From: Linyphia triangularis | Taxonomy: Eukaryota; Arthropoda; Arachnida; Araneae; Linyphiidae | DNA: 64,000 nt | Assembly: GCA_963978545.1 (NCBI GenBank) | Contig: OZ021730.1 | Coordinates: forward strand, 10,795,796 to 10,859,795 | Direction of reading: 5' to 3' | Shown: positions 18,863-30,941 of the stretch, piece after piece | Layout: every line of letters starts with the position of its first letter | Position numbering within the stretch: position 1 is the stretch's first letter | Notes under the pieces: generated by a model | Told to the model about the DNA's origin: nothing | What the model saw: only the letters and a program-made list of their open reading frames with translations | Databases searched by the model: none | Position numbers and translations under genes: made by a program

Positions 18863-20337
18863 TTGTTTGTTTGTTTTGGGTTTTATGGCGCAAAGGCAAC
18901 ACAAGGGCCATACTGCGCCAAAACAAAAGATAAAAAAAAAACTAGGATGGAAGATGAAATATAAATATGATGAGATATGACATAATATAATTAAAGAATG
19001 CTAAAAACACATTTCTAAAATGATGAAGAGATTAATAAAATTTAAAAAATGGATATGTTTAAAAAACTAGATGTGATTTAAAAACCCGATTGATCTTAAA
19101 AAAGCAAAAAGATTTGGATGGGGAGTTTCCCCAATCAAATCCTGAAGACTTAAACTGGTACATTTAAAAAACCTAAGACGATGTGACTGAAACTTTGGAC
19201 AAGAAATTAAAATATGAGCCACAGAAAGATCGCAACGACAAGTATCGCAAACAGGTGGATCTTCTCCCAGCAATAGGTGTCGATACGTCAATCGGGTATG
19301 ACCAATGCGCAGACGAGTCAGTTTGACATCTGTCCGACGCATAGGATTAACTGGCCATTTACGAAGATGATTTTTGATGAAATGAAGTTTGTTATTAATC
19401 TGCAAATCCCATGTTTCTTGACGTAAGGATAATATGAACTTGTGAATTGATGTCTTAATATCTTGGTAAGGAACTGGCTGTTGCAGCGGGATTGAAGCCG
19501 CTTTAGCAGCAGAATCAGCCAATTCATTGCCTGAAATTCCCATGTGACTAGGTACCCAGCAGAATAATATAGTAAATCCTTTCCTCTCAAGTGTGTGTAA
19601 CTTTGACAAAATGTCAAAAGCAAGTAAATGGCTATTGGTGTTGAATTGCTTCAGATTTGACAAGGAGCTTAAACTGTCAGTATACACACATAAAAGCATA
19701 GCCATAAAAGAAAAGAAATAAAATTCGGGCACTAGTGTCCCACCCTCCATGGAGTCCACAATATCGGGGATAGAGCATCCCGGCAAGCAACAAAAATCAT
19801 AAAAGAAAACAAAATATCAACAGAACTGTTACGCACGGAATGACTATCGGGTTAACCAATGCCTATACGCGACCGGCTCGTCCCTGTAGAAGTCTCCACC
19901 CTTAACGAGATTCCCAGCAAACGAGTCGGACGCTTGATCCCTAGCCGCCGACGAAGTCGGACGACCAGCCGATTGATACACACGGGACCAATGTGTACCT
20001 CCCGTTTATCTGAAGCAAGGGCCAAAGTAGTGTATTGGGGCAGTGTGTCGTCCCTCAACTACCAGGATCCCCCTTTCCAGGGACACGGGTCTCCACGCAC
20101 GGCAAACACGTGGGTGATATAATCCCCGAGAGAAGCTGATGGCATCAGAGCGGCGCAAAGCTTCTCAAGGGGAGCCCTCACCTCAGAAGAGGTAACCACA
20201 ATGAGGGAAGGAAGGGAAGCCAAACGATACATACAAAACCAAAACGAGAAGGTAAAACAGAAGGAGGGATAGATCACTGGGGTGCCCCGGGGTTGTGAAG
20301 CTAGTATTTACTTATAGAAAGTAAACCCCCTGAGGGG
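18863..20337 (-). mobile_element. Mini-LINE: internally deleted jockey/I-like element
   Basis: From right to left: the full 5' UTR type (ends CCCCTGAGGGG at 20337), the first codons of ORF1 (MAMLL at 19705), then directly VYTDSLSSLSNL of the RNase H domain and the rest of ORF2 to 19067, then 3' UTR and hairpin tail (18863-18930). About 4.2 kb of the 5.65-kb element is missing with only T-rich microhomology at the joint. Both transcription and 3'-tail signals are kept. Confidence 0.85.
19067..19705 (-). CDS. Fused ORF of mini-LINE (ORF1 start joined to RNase H C-terminus)
   Basis: An open frame of 212 codons. It keeps the later RNase H motifs (TDSLSS, WVPSHMGISGNELAD) and the CxxC...H...C knuckle (CDTCRCDLSVAHILISC) but lacks the first RNase H aspartate and glutamate, the endonuclease and the RT. 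It cannot be an active enzyme; it is a by-product of the deletion. It differs from J2 by a few percent. Confidence 0.7.
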   Translation of the reverse strand: MAMLLCVYTDSLSSLSNLKQFNTNSHLLAFDILSKLHTLERKGFTILFCWVPSHMGISGNELADSAAKAASIPLQQPVPYQDIKTSIHKFILSLRQETWDLQINNKLHFIKNHLRKWPVNPMRRTDVKLTRLRIGHTRLTYRHLLLGEDPPVCDTCRCDLSVAHILISCPKFQSHRLRFFKCTSLSLQDLIGETPHPNLFAFLRSIGFLNHI

Positions 20338-20711
20338 GTAGCCAGCAGTTATTCTATTGGGGAGATTAGGAGTATTGAAAGTAAGGATAATGTGTTTGGT
20401 CTTTATTATATTGTCCCGTTTGATAGTAATACGGCGTATATCTGTGACACCTTGGGGGGAGAGTTCTCTTAGTATTTCGGAATCTTCAACATGTTGAAGA
20501 TCCGATTCAGATATTACGCCTTGACTAGAATTGAGGGCTTTATGTGGTGATACGGTTATTTGGGTAGTGCCTATTGTTGTTGCAGAGAGTAAATATTGAG
20601 ATTGTCTCGGATCTTTAGTTTCGATAAGGAAGTCACCCGATCTTAGCTTCTTAATTGCTTTTGGCTCGTTGCCACAGATACCTTTTATCCCTTTTTGAAT
20701 GAAAAAAGGGG
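20338..20711 (-). mobile_element. Older LINE (family F2), ORF1 middle part
   Basis: Minus-strand ORF1 continuing FFIQKGIKGICGNEPKAIKK, LRSGDFLIETKD, GVISESDLQH, TKHIILTFNTPNLPN. It is the continuation of the N-terminal half at 5789-6319/27641-28171, split by the J element with ATGAAAAAAGGGG at 20699-20711. The zinc knuckles are missing because the mini-LINE adjoins at 20337. Confidence 0.85.
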
Positions 20712-20903
20712 TTTGTTTGTTTGAGCTTTTTATGGCAACACAAGGGCCATGCTGCGCCAAAACAAAAGATAAAAAGAACTAGAATGGAAGATGAATTATA
20801 AATATGATGAGAGGTGACATAATATAATTTAAGAATGTTAAAAACACATTTCTAAAATGATGAAGATATTAATAAAGTTTTAAAAATGGATATGTTTAAA
20901 AAA

Positions 20904-23900
20904 CTAGATGTGATTTAAAAACCCGATTGACCTTAAAAAAGCAAAAAGATTTGGATGGGGAGTTTCCCCTATCAAATCCTGAAGACTTAAACTGGAACTC
21001 TTAAAAAACCTAAGACGATGCGTCTGAAACTTAGGACAAGAAATTAAAATATGAACCACAGTAAGATCGCAACGACAAATATCGCAAACAGGTGGATCTT
21101 CTCCCAGCAATAGATGTCGATGCGTCAATCGGGTGTGACCAATGCGCAGACGAGTCAGTTTGACATCTGTCCGACGCATTGGATTAACTGACCATTTAAG
21201 AAGATGATTTTTGATAAAATGAAGTTTGTTATTAACCTGCAAATCCCATGCTTCTTGACGTAAGGATAATATAAACTTGTGAATTGAAGTCTTAATATCT
21301 TGGTAGGGAACTGGCTGCTGCAGCGGGATTGAAGCCGCTTTAGCAGCAGAATCAGCCAATTCATTTCCTGAAATTCCCATGTGACTAGGTACCCAGCAGA
21401 ACAAAATAGTAAACCCTTTCCTCTCAAGTGTGTGTAACTTTGACAAAATGTCAAAAGCAAGTGGATGGCTATTGGTTTTAACCTGCTCCAGACTTGACAA
21501 AGAACTTAAACTGTCAGTATACACACAAAATTTGCGATTGTGGCAGAGTGAGATATGCAGCAGTGCACAAGAAATTGCTGTCATCTCAGAAGTGAAAACC
21601 GAGCAGGATTTATGAAGTGTAAAAGCGACTGTGGATGTGTCGGACACAGTACCACAGCCAACACGTTCACCTGCTTTGGATCCATCAGTAAATACTGCTT
21701 CATAGTCAGCATACTGAGAGCGGTGATCACAAAAGATTTGTTGCATAATTTCTGGGGCAGTGTCTGCCTTGCAATACCTCGCAAATGGATTGAGAAAGTG
21801 GAAAGATGGAATATCCCACGGTGGAAAGGATTGAGTGGTAAATGTTTGGGTAACTACGTCACTTAGAGCTGCATCCAACAAGATGGATTTCGCTCTTTCA
21901 GAAAATGGTCGAATGTTAGATGGACGAGCCTCATATAACCTACCAAGATAGACATCAAATCTCAACTTACGTAAGGGGTGAAAAGGATCAGACATAATTC
22001 TACAGTAGTAGTTGGCGCTTAATTTTTTACGTCTCAAGTCAAGTGGAAGTAGACTACACTCTGTCAACAGACTTTCAATGGGTGAAGTGCGAAATGCACC
22101 TGAACAAATACGGGCAGCAGTGTGATGGACAGTATCCAATCTTCGTAGAAGGGATACTCCTGCAGACCCATACGCAACACATCCGTAATCAATGCGAGAT
22201 AAGATTACAGATTGGTAGATACGCAGCAAAGAAGTGCGGTCAGCACCCCAAGAAGTATTTGAAAGTACTTTGAGGATATTAAGCGATTTATCGCACTTCT
22301 TGCGCAAGTATAAAATATGTGGGAGAAAATTTAACTTATTGTCAAAGGTATCTTATCTGATTCACAACTGGGATGGGAAAATTGCGTATGTGGATTTCAG
22401 GGTCAGGGTGAAGACCCCTCCTCCTACAGAAGTGGATGCAACTGCTTTTAGATGGGGACAATTTATGGCCGTTTTGTTCACACCATTCTACAAGTCTGTT
22501 AACAGCAGTTTGTAATTGACGTTCAATTAAGCGCATGTTTGATCCTTGGCATGAAATTTGCAAATCATCAACATACAAAGTTCCATGAACAAAGGGTGAA
22601 AGGACATGAAGGATGTTGCTAATGTGAAGGTTAAAAAGGGTGACGCTTAAAACACAACCTTGAGGGACTCCCTCAGATTGATTAAAATAATTAGAAAATG
22701 AAGTTCCAATACGAACTCTAAAAATCCGGGATGATAAAAAGTTTTGAATAAAAAGAGGCAGATTACCCCTGAAACCAAAATTAAATAAGGTTTGCAGGAT
22801 ACCATATCGCCACGTATGATCATACGCCTTCTCAATGTCGAAAAAGATTGAAACTAGATGATTCCTCTGCACAAAGGCATTGCGAACATCTGTTTCTAGT
22901 TTCACGATGTTATCAAGAGTGGACCGTCCTCGTCGGAATCCACTCTGGAAAGGTGAAATGCATCCATCTTTTTCCAACATGTAAGAGAGTCGGGCGTTTA
23001 CAATACGCAGGGGTCAAAGTGACAAAATAAGAATATATAGGATTTTTTCAAAAAAAATATAGGACAATATAAAACATCAAATAACTGCACACAGTTGCTA
23101 CTGAACTTCAAAATTAATTCGTTATACATTTATATACTCGTTATATTGAATTTAAGAGAATAGAAAACACACCTTTAAAAAAAGAAATCGCATGATCCTG
23201 AATACATGATCCCCCCCCCCCCCGTTATTGCCTCAATATTCTATCCCTAAATCAAGTTTTATTAATTACATCATTTGCAATCATGAGTCTTTTGCTTCCA
23301 GCATTTTTAACTGTTCCAATTTCTTTAAGTATTTTCTTTTTATCCCTGTTTGCAGTCTTTTGTTGATTCAGATTTACTGTTCAGTGTCGGCTGGATTGGT
23401 GGCGAAAAGTGGGAGATTTATCGCCGAATGTGGCGAACCTGGCACTTGGTTTTAAAGCAACCCTAGTGATCGTTTGGATTTGACAACACAACGTATTGAC
23501 GTAATTTTCAATTTTGGCGACTTTTATGAAAAATCGTGGCGAATATTCCGAATCCGGTACGAATTCTGCGCCAAGGCGATTTTCGCAAAAAAATGGCAGC
23601 CCTGCCATTTTTTAAGAGCAAGATAACTAACTGCCTATGGTTGCCATAATTTGGAGCGGTTTGATGTAAACAATTCGTGGCGCAGAATCCGTACAGGATT
23701 CGGAATAAAAAAAATCGCCATCCGACATCATACAGTAAATCTTAACCCTTTTGTTTCCTTCATCAATTATTGACTGAGCACTCAAAATGTTCTTTAGTAG
23801 TCCTGCAAGTTAATCCCAAGTTGTTTTTATCCGTTTTTCCCGAGCCAGAGTTCTGTTGTTGCATCTCTCTCTGCATTATGGCCAATTAATTTATTACGTT

Positions 23901-25850
23901 GGAGGAGAAATCATATCAGAAGTTCAAGACCGATTGTTATGGAAATGTTCACATATTTACAACTCCCGCCGGTCCAGTAGAGTTGAGTTGTACGTTATGC
24001 AGCACGTGACGTCACAAGAGATAAAACGCCGCGCCGCCGTTACAAACATCGTTTTTGTCAGGTCTTTTTCACCCACGATCGCGCCAAAGAATCCGAAATA
24101 TTAAAAAATGGCAACAAACGGCGCCGTTGTTACGAATTCGAAGAAAATATAGATCGAATCAATGTAGAAATATAGGATATATAGGACAATTGTAAAATAT
24201 AGGACAATATAGGACGTTTTTACCGATTTTTAAAAAAATATAGGATTTATAGGACATATAGGACGTCTGCGACCCCTGAATACGTTCAAAGGTCTTACAG
24301 AGGCAGCTCGTTAAGGCTATCGGTCGATAGTTCAGAGGATCCTTGGGATCCTTTCCAGGCTTCAGAATGGGGATTACAGTAGCTTCCCGCCACAAGGTAG
24401 GAAAGATGTTCTCCTTCCAGATTCGATTAAAGAGAAAAAGGATGTTAAAAAGAGAATCTGGACTTAAATGGCGAAGCATTTGGTAACTGATCCCATCTGG
24501 ACCTGGACTGGTGTTATGTGCTTTAGATAAAGCACTCTTCAATTCATACATCTTAAGTTCACAGTTGTAGGAATATTCAATATTGCTTTTGAAATTAATT
24601 CCAGTCCGTTCAGCGCGATTCTTAGTCACTAAAAATGTAGGACTATAAGAATCGGAACTGGATACACTTTCAAAAGTTTCACCGATAAGGTTAGCAACAT
24701 CTTCAGGGGAAGAGAACACAGCAGCTCCGGTTTGAAGTATCGGGCAAGAATACTCCGGATACAAACCGTTGGCTGCTCTAACCTTCTTCCACAACTGTTT
24801 ACTTGATGTTTTAGATGTAATCGAAGAGACATAACTTATCCAAGAATCCTTTTGACTCTGACGTCTAACCTTACGAGCAACTGCCTTTGCCTTTTTAAAG
24901 GCGATAAGGTTTCCTGTAGTTGGGTATCTGCGGAAGATACCCCATAGCTTCTTTTGCTTCTTGTATGCAGATTGACAATCTGCATTCCAGTATGGCTTAC
25001 AGTGCCGCAGTGTTCTAGGTGATGTCTTAGGAATGGAGGAGTCAGCGGCATTTAAAATTGCTTCAGTGACATTTTGAACAGCAGTATCAACATCCTCACT
25101 GTCCACCATTGTTCCCGTTATAACAGCCAACTCAGTAAATTTGTCCCAATTCGCCCTGTGGTATTTGTATGTTGGTATTCGGATGTTTACGCTACCACTA
25201 CCTGTGTGCGAAATGAGAATAGGGAAGTGATCACTGTTATGTAGATCACTCCCAACGGCAAAATTCAAGTATGGCAAAAGTATAGGGGAACAAATGGCTA
25301 AGTCAAGTGAATGGAATGTTCTAGTGGGTTCATGAAAATACGTTTTCTCCTCATTATTCAGGAGACAGAGACAGTGATCAGATAGCAACTTTTCCATCTG
25401 TCTCCCACGAGGGTTCGTATTAGCATTACTCCACATAGTGCTGTGTCCATTAAAGTCACCGAGCAGTAAAAATGGTACTGGAAGCTGATCAATAAGGTCA
25501 TTCAACTCCTCTTGGCGGATGATAGCATGTGGCGGTAGGTATAGGCAACAGACTGTGAGAAGGGACTGTAAATGAAGTCTCGCAGCCACAGCCTGTAGAG
25601 ATGTGCGCAGTGTGAGTACAGTGCTGGGGTAATCATGAGAGATAAAAAGGCATACTCCTCCAGACACTGTATTACTACGGGTAACATCTTTTCTAGTGCA
25701 ACTATACCCACGGATCTTAGATGTACAAGAATCCTTCAAGAAAGTTTCTTGAAGTGCCAAACATGCTGGATGATAAGTTGAAATTATATTCTTAACATCA
25801 TCCTTCCTAGATCTAAAACCGCGACAGTTCCAAGAAACAAAAGAAGCCAT
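20904..25850 (-). pseudogene. LINE J1 ORF2, interrupted
   Basis: It starts at 25850 (MASFVSWNCRGF) with endonuclease and RT start; the frame is lost in the DNA transposon 23008-24278. RT core (YVDD) is at 22342-22980. An 11-bp deletion shifts the frame, and thumb, RNase H (FTDGSKAG, SEMTA, YTDSLSS, ELAD) and C-terminal knuckle continue at 22307-20904. Confidence 0.92.
23008..24278. mobile_element. 1.27-kb non-autonomous DNA transposon inside LINE J1
   Basis: Same insertion as 1154-2425, one C shorter in the poly-C run. AATACG target duplications lie at 23002-23007 and 24279-24284. Confidence 0.9.
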
Positions 25851-26994
25851 TAACTATTAAAAGAAAACTTCAAAAGGGGGTCGGGCTCTTCTTCAAGGAT
25901 CTCATCGTCATCAGATGGGTGTAAACTCACCTCATCTGTACCTCTTATTGAGCCAAGGATGTGAAACGGGTTAGCGGGTTTTCCTCTAATAGAAACACCC
26001 TTCGCAGATTTTAATTTCATGTCTGCAAAGCCTTCGACTTTGCAAGAGATTTCTTTATTAGAGGTGGTTTTTTTACGATATCTGAAGAAGACGCTCGTTG
26101 GGGTAATCTGGCAAGTGGCAAAGAAATATTCTCCGTCTGTGTACTCTTACTACATACTGACTTTTTACAAGCATTGGAATATGAAACGCCAACACGGGGA
26201 GTCCGGGCTTCAAACTGTTTTCTTGCTTCAAAGTATGTCAAATTGTGCAGAGCACGGATGGTTTGTATTTCTTTCTCCTCTATCCACTTGGGACATTTTC
26301 GGGAGAAAGATGGATGTGCTGCTTCACAATTGACACACTTTTCAGGGGCAGTGCATCCAGAACTACCATGACCACTTCCTGCACAGCGTGCACAGATTTC
26401 AATTTTCCCGCGGCAGACCGTTTGGGAATGTCCATATCTCTGGCACTTAAAGCAGCGAAGTGGATTTGGTACGTATGGTCGGATACGACAGTTAAGATAT
26501 CCGGCCTTCACGTGTGTTGGCAGAGTTGGCAAATCAAAAGTCAGTATCAGATGTTTAGTTGGGAGAATATTTCCATCTTTCCGTATCGTTATTCGGTGTA
26601 CAGCAGAAACTTGTTGGTCTAGCAGATGTTCAAGAATCTCGTCCTCAGGAGTGTGGTAGAGGTCGGATTCGGAAATAACGCCACGAGATTTGTTGAGTGA
26701 GCCATGGGGGACTACACTCACAGGATATGTTCCGAACAATTCCATTTTTAAGATGTTTTGGCCCTGAGTACTATTTTTAACTTCAACTAGAAGGTCTCCA
26801 GATCTTAGTTTTTTAGCAGAAACATTATCACCAACGTAAGATTTCAAGGCTTTTTCAATTAAAAAAGGAGAAACCTTTTCAAAGGATCCCTCCTTTCTCT
26901 TTACAATGTAAAATTTCGCCGTAAGGCAGTTTGGAGTGGCATGGTCAATGTGCTCCCCACGAGAGGGAGAAGAAAAAGAAGTTTTACTTTCCAT
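25850..26994 (-). pseudogene. LINE J1 ORF1, frameshifted near its end
   Basis: It starts MESKTSFSSPSRGE at 26994 and stays open through all three zinc knuckles and the STQTENISLP segment. A one-base change cluster (CATGTCTGC versus CATTGTTTGC in copy A) shifts the frame at about 26020, so the last ~55 codons are lost. Confidence 0.87.
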
Positions 26995-27640
26995 GAAAGT
27001 AGATGTACAAGATTCGGGCACTAGAGTCCCACCCACCATGGAGTCCTCAATGTCGGGGATAGTGCATACCGGCAAGCAATAAAATAAGAAAGGAAAAGAA
27101 AATATCAACTAAACTATTGCGCACGGCATAACACTACCGGGCTGTCCAGTACCTATACGCGAACGACTCGTCCCTGTAGAAGTCTCCACCCTTAACGAGA
27201 TTCCCAGCAGACGAGCCGAACGCTTGATCCCTAGCCGCCGACGAAGTCGGACGACCAGCCGATTGATACACACGGGACCAATGTGCACCTCCCGTTTATC
27301 TGAAGCAAGGGCCAAAGTAGTGTATTGGGACAGTATGTCGCCCCTCAACTACCAGGATCCCCCTTTCCAGGGACACGGGTCTCCACGCACGGCAAACACG
27401 TGGGTGATATAATCCCCGAGAGAAGCTGATGGCAACAGAGCGGCGCAAAGCTTCTCAAGGGGAGCCCTCACCTCAGAAGAGGTAACCACAATGAGGGAAG
27501 GAAGGGAAGCCAAACGATACATACAAAACCAAAACGAGAAGGTAAAACAGAAGGAGGGATAGATCACTGGGGTGCCCCGGGGTTGTGAAGCCCGTATTTA
27601 CTTATAGAAAGTAAACCCCCTGAGGGGATGAAAAAAGGGG

Positions 27641-28171
27641 ACATTTTTCCTAATTCACCGGATTCGGAATGAACTATTATGAAAGATGGAACGTTAAGTG
27701 GAGTAGCTTGTTTTTTTGTTGCATTATTGTCATCAATATCGATTGGTCGTTTTATTTGTTGAAGTTGGGGATTTATTCCTCCCGTGGGGCTGGATAAAGA
27801 AAAAGCCATCATAAAATAAAGAAATAGAAATTCGGACACTAGAATCCCACCCACCATGGAGTCCTCGATATCAGGGATGGTGCACACCGGCAAGCAACAA
27901 AACCAAGAAAAGAAAAAAAATGCACATGGGACCAATGTACACCTCCCGTTTATCTGAAGCAAGGGCCAAAGTAGTGTATTGGGACAGTATGTCGTCCCTC
28001 AACTACCAGGATCCCCTTTTCCAGGGACACGGGTCTCTACGCACGACAAACACGTGGGTGATTTAATCCACAAGAGAAGCTGATGGCAACAGAGCGGCAC
28101 AAAGCTTCTGAAGGGGAGCCCTCACCTCAGTTGAGGTAATCACAATGAGGGAAGGAATAGAAAACAAACAA
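27641..28171 (-). mobile_element. Older LINE F2, 5' half (copy B)
   Basis: Copy B of 5789-6319: 5' UTR and ORF1 N-terminus from 27809 (MAFSLSSPTGG). Confidence 0.85.
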
Positions 28172-28311
28172 GCTTCGTACATGCTTTCTGCCATGACTTG
28201 CGATTGAATCAAATTAAACCATCGGCGGGTGAGGTTCCCGAATGCATCGTGTGCTGGAAACCCTTGACTCACTCGACGGTGGCCGAGATTAGAAAGCTGT
28301 CCCGTCACACT
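28172..28311 (+). repeat. RING1 fragment duplicate (copy B)
   Basis: Copy B of 6320-6459, matching 28696-28835. Confidence 0.88.
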
Positions 28312-28543
28312 TCGTTAAAACTATTATATCTCTGTAAAAAGATACAGTATGGACACTGTTGGTAATTCTTTTTTCAAGTTGACTTTTTATATTTTTTTTT
28401 AATATCGACACTGTTGGTAATTCTTTTTTCAAAAAAAAACAAAAACATATAGAGCTTACAAGTGGATCCATACAATTTTACCCAAATCTTAATGTTTTTG
28501 AATACCACAATGTTGGTCATTTAAACTCAACGAGAGAAATGAA

Positions 28544-28606
28544 TGACGTCCTGTCAGCCACGCCCCCTCCATATAAAGGAAGCTGGTCGTTCGTACGTTA
28601 TCATTT
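28544..28606 (+). promoter_or_regulatory. RING1 core promoter (copy B)
   Basis: TGACGTCC, CACGCCCC, TATAAA (28572-28577) and TCATTT, identical to 6692-6754. Confidence 0.63.
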
Positions 28607-28624
28607 GGCTTCTGACATCGAGAC

Positions 28625-29224
28625 ATGTCGGTTGCCTGCTCCTTCTGCGGCGTTTCAAAACGCTCTAAGCTTGATACGAATGCCTTGTTGCTTGCGCTTC
28701 GTACATGCTTTCTGCCATGACTTGCAATTGAATCAAATTAAACCATCGGCGGGTGAGGTTCCCGAATGCATCGTGTGCTGGAAACCCTTGACTCACTCGA
28801 CTGTGGCCGAGATTAGAAAGCTGTCCCGTCACACTGAAGTCTGCGCTGTATGTTACGAGGATTATGTCTGCGACGAATCCTTTACAGACTGCGATCACTA
28901 TTTTCACGGTCTGTGTCTGAAACGATGCATCGACAGTGGGCACACGCAATGTCCCGTGTGTCGAAAAGACATTGGCGACGTGGCTTACGCTCGTTTGGCA
29001 AACTACATGTGTCGGGCGCGATCGCAAATCTTTTGGAACTTTTTAAATTCGGATCGGCTTCCAGACTTTACCGGAAGCCATGCAAACCTTTTTCAAAGTT
29101 AAAATACCGGCAGTTTACGACGGACCTTACGAAAACCTTCCGGATTTGGGAATGTCGTGGGGCGAAATCTTGCAGGAATTGTATGACGAGTGGGGTCAAC
29201 ATTTTACCGTTGGCCAACGCATAC
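28625..29224 (+). pseudogene. RING1 (copy B)
   Basis: Identical in structure to 6773-7372, with the same two frameshifts and a RING-H2 finger at 28840-28956. The lesions therefore predate the tandem duplication. Confidence 0.72.
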
Positions 29225-29292
29225 GGTTGGTTGGTTGGTTGGTTGTTTAGATTTTATGGCGCAAAAGCAACACAAGGGCTATGCTGCGCCAA
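29225..29292 (-). mobile_element. LINE 3'-tail fragment (copy B)
   Basis: Copy B of 7373-7440. Confidence 0.73.
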
Positions 29293-30132
29293 ACCCTCGT
29301 TGTTTTTATTTCCCAAACTGTTTAATTTTTTACAAGTTGTAAGGTTGGAACGTTGAAATTCTACAGATGAAATATTAATATTTCGATGTTTTTTAAAAAG
29401 CGTTGGTAAGAGGTACGAGTTGCATTTCCAAGCTGTTTAAATTTTAAAAGTGCCTTGCAGATAAAATATGGATGATTGTTTTTTTGAAATTTACAAGGGT
29501 TGGAAAGTTAAAAAAGTTACATTTCCAAGCTGTTTAAATTTTACAGCATGTTTGATTTAAAATTTTACAGATGAAATGTTAATATTTAGAGATTGTTTTT
29601 TGAAATTTACAAGCTCTTGGGTTGGAAAGCTAAAGACGTACGAGTTACATTTTTTTTTTGTATATATATATAACCCAAAATCTGTCGGCAGCTCATTCAG
29701 TGACCAGACCCTGACTTGGAAGGACATCTTTCACCTTGCTCCTTCGACTCAACTTTTGAATGCTGTCACCGGGACCTTCAACGGACAGAGGACCCTGACC
29801 CAATTGCTCAGTCGGTGCCCAGACCCATATTTGGAAGGACGTCTCTTACTCCCTCTCCTCACAAAGTTAAAGAAGGTGCATTTCCAAGCTGTTTAAATTT
29901 TACATGTTTGGTTTAAAATTCTACAGATAAAATATTAATTTAGAGATTGTTTTTTTTTTAAATTTACAAGCTCTTGGGTTGAAATGTTTAAGACGTTCTA
30001 CCATGGACAAGCTGTTTAAATTTTACAAGATGTTTGGTTTAAAATTCTACATATGAAATGTTAATATTTAAAGATTGTTTTTTTTTTTAAATTTATACAA
30101 TTTGAACGTTAAAACACCGCGTTTCATTTTAA
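29293..30132 (+). repeat. Degenerate tandem repeat (copy B)
   Basis: Copy B of 7441-8280. Confidence 0.68.
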
Positions 30133-30209
30133 CAACCGAGTTTCAACCGTGGTTTTTCTGAAATTGGGTGTGTGCAAAGCTATATTTTGACCAATTAGCA
30201 GTCATCTCG

Positions 30210-30277
30210 TGACGTCACCCTCTTCCCTACGCCCCTTTTCCTATAAAAGCTCAGCCTTCCCCACTCCCGCATCATTT
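30210..30277 (+). promoter_or_regulatory. RING2 core promoter (copy B)
   Basis: TGACGTCA, TACGCCCC, TATAAAA (30242-30248) and TCATTT (30272-30277), as in copy A. Confidence 0.66.
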
Positions 30278-30288
30278 CAGCTTCAGAC

Positions 30289-30855
30289 ATGTCCTGCGCT
30301 TATTGTCTTATCCGCGACAGCCCTCTGCCCATGGTAGAACTCGCTTGCTGCCAAGTGCTTGTTCATGCCGCTTGTATTAACTTGCATTTCGGCCACCGGT
30401 GACATTGCATTCGATGCGCCCAACCTATACATCCAATAGACGTAGCGTCTATTCGGATTTTAGGCCGGCACGAGACGACCTGCGGGATCTGTCTCGAGCC
30501 GACCGTATGCAATTTTCGCTATATGAGATGTGATCATTGGTTTCACGGGTCTTGTTTAGCGAAATGGGTAGAGACGGGGCATGAAAACTCTGAGTCTTGC
30601 CCAGTCTGCCGAGAAGAGATCCATTCCGACGATATCATTCACATTTATAAAGTCATTCTTCACATGGCTACTGTAACTATGCATAGATTTATAGAGGGAG
30701 AAGTGTTTTCGACCTTACCCACTTCTCTCCAACACTCGATCAGAAGACGCGTGAGGGAGGAATTACGTGGTTGGTTAGAGTTTAACGGCGCAAGGGCAAC
30801 ACGTGGGCCATACTGCGCCAACCAATCGCCAAACAAAAGGACTATGGCAAAGTGA
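30289..30855 (+). pseudogene. RING2 (copy B)
   Basis: Copy B of 8437-9003 with the same in-frame TGA (30400-30402) and the same LINE-tail-derived C-terminus (30768-30821). Confidence 0.72.
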
Positions 30856-30941
30856 GTCATTTTGTGCGTTTTACGGTACAAATGTTTTCCTTTTTACTTC
30901 CATGTTTGTTCTGAAAAATGTGTTACAATCCTCTTCCCTGT

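Larger units (their letters stand above)
20712..27627 (-). mobile_element. LINE J1, full length with 13-bp target duplication
   Basis: The whole element is in the window: 3' tail at 20712 (TTTGTTTGTTTGAGC, hairpin missing 8 bp GCGCAAAG) to 5' end CCCCCTGAGGGG at 27627. ATGAAAAAAGGGG flanks it at 20699-20711 and 27628-27640, and the two flanks join into one F2 ORF1. Without the 1271-bp transposon it is 5.64 kb. It is dead: the transposon insertion, an 11-bp deletion near 22345, and an ORF1 frameshift. Confidence 0.93.
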
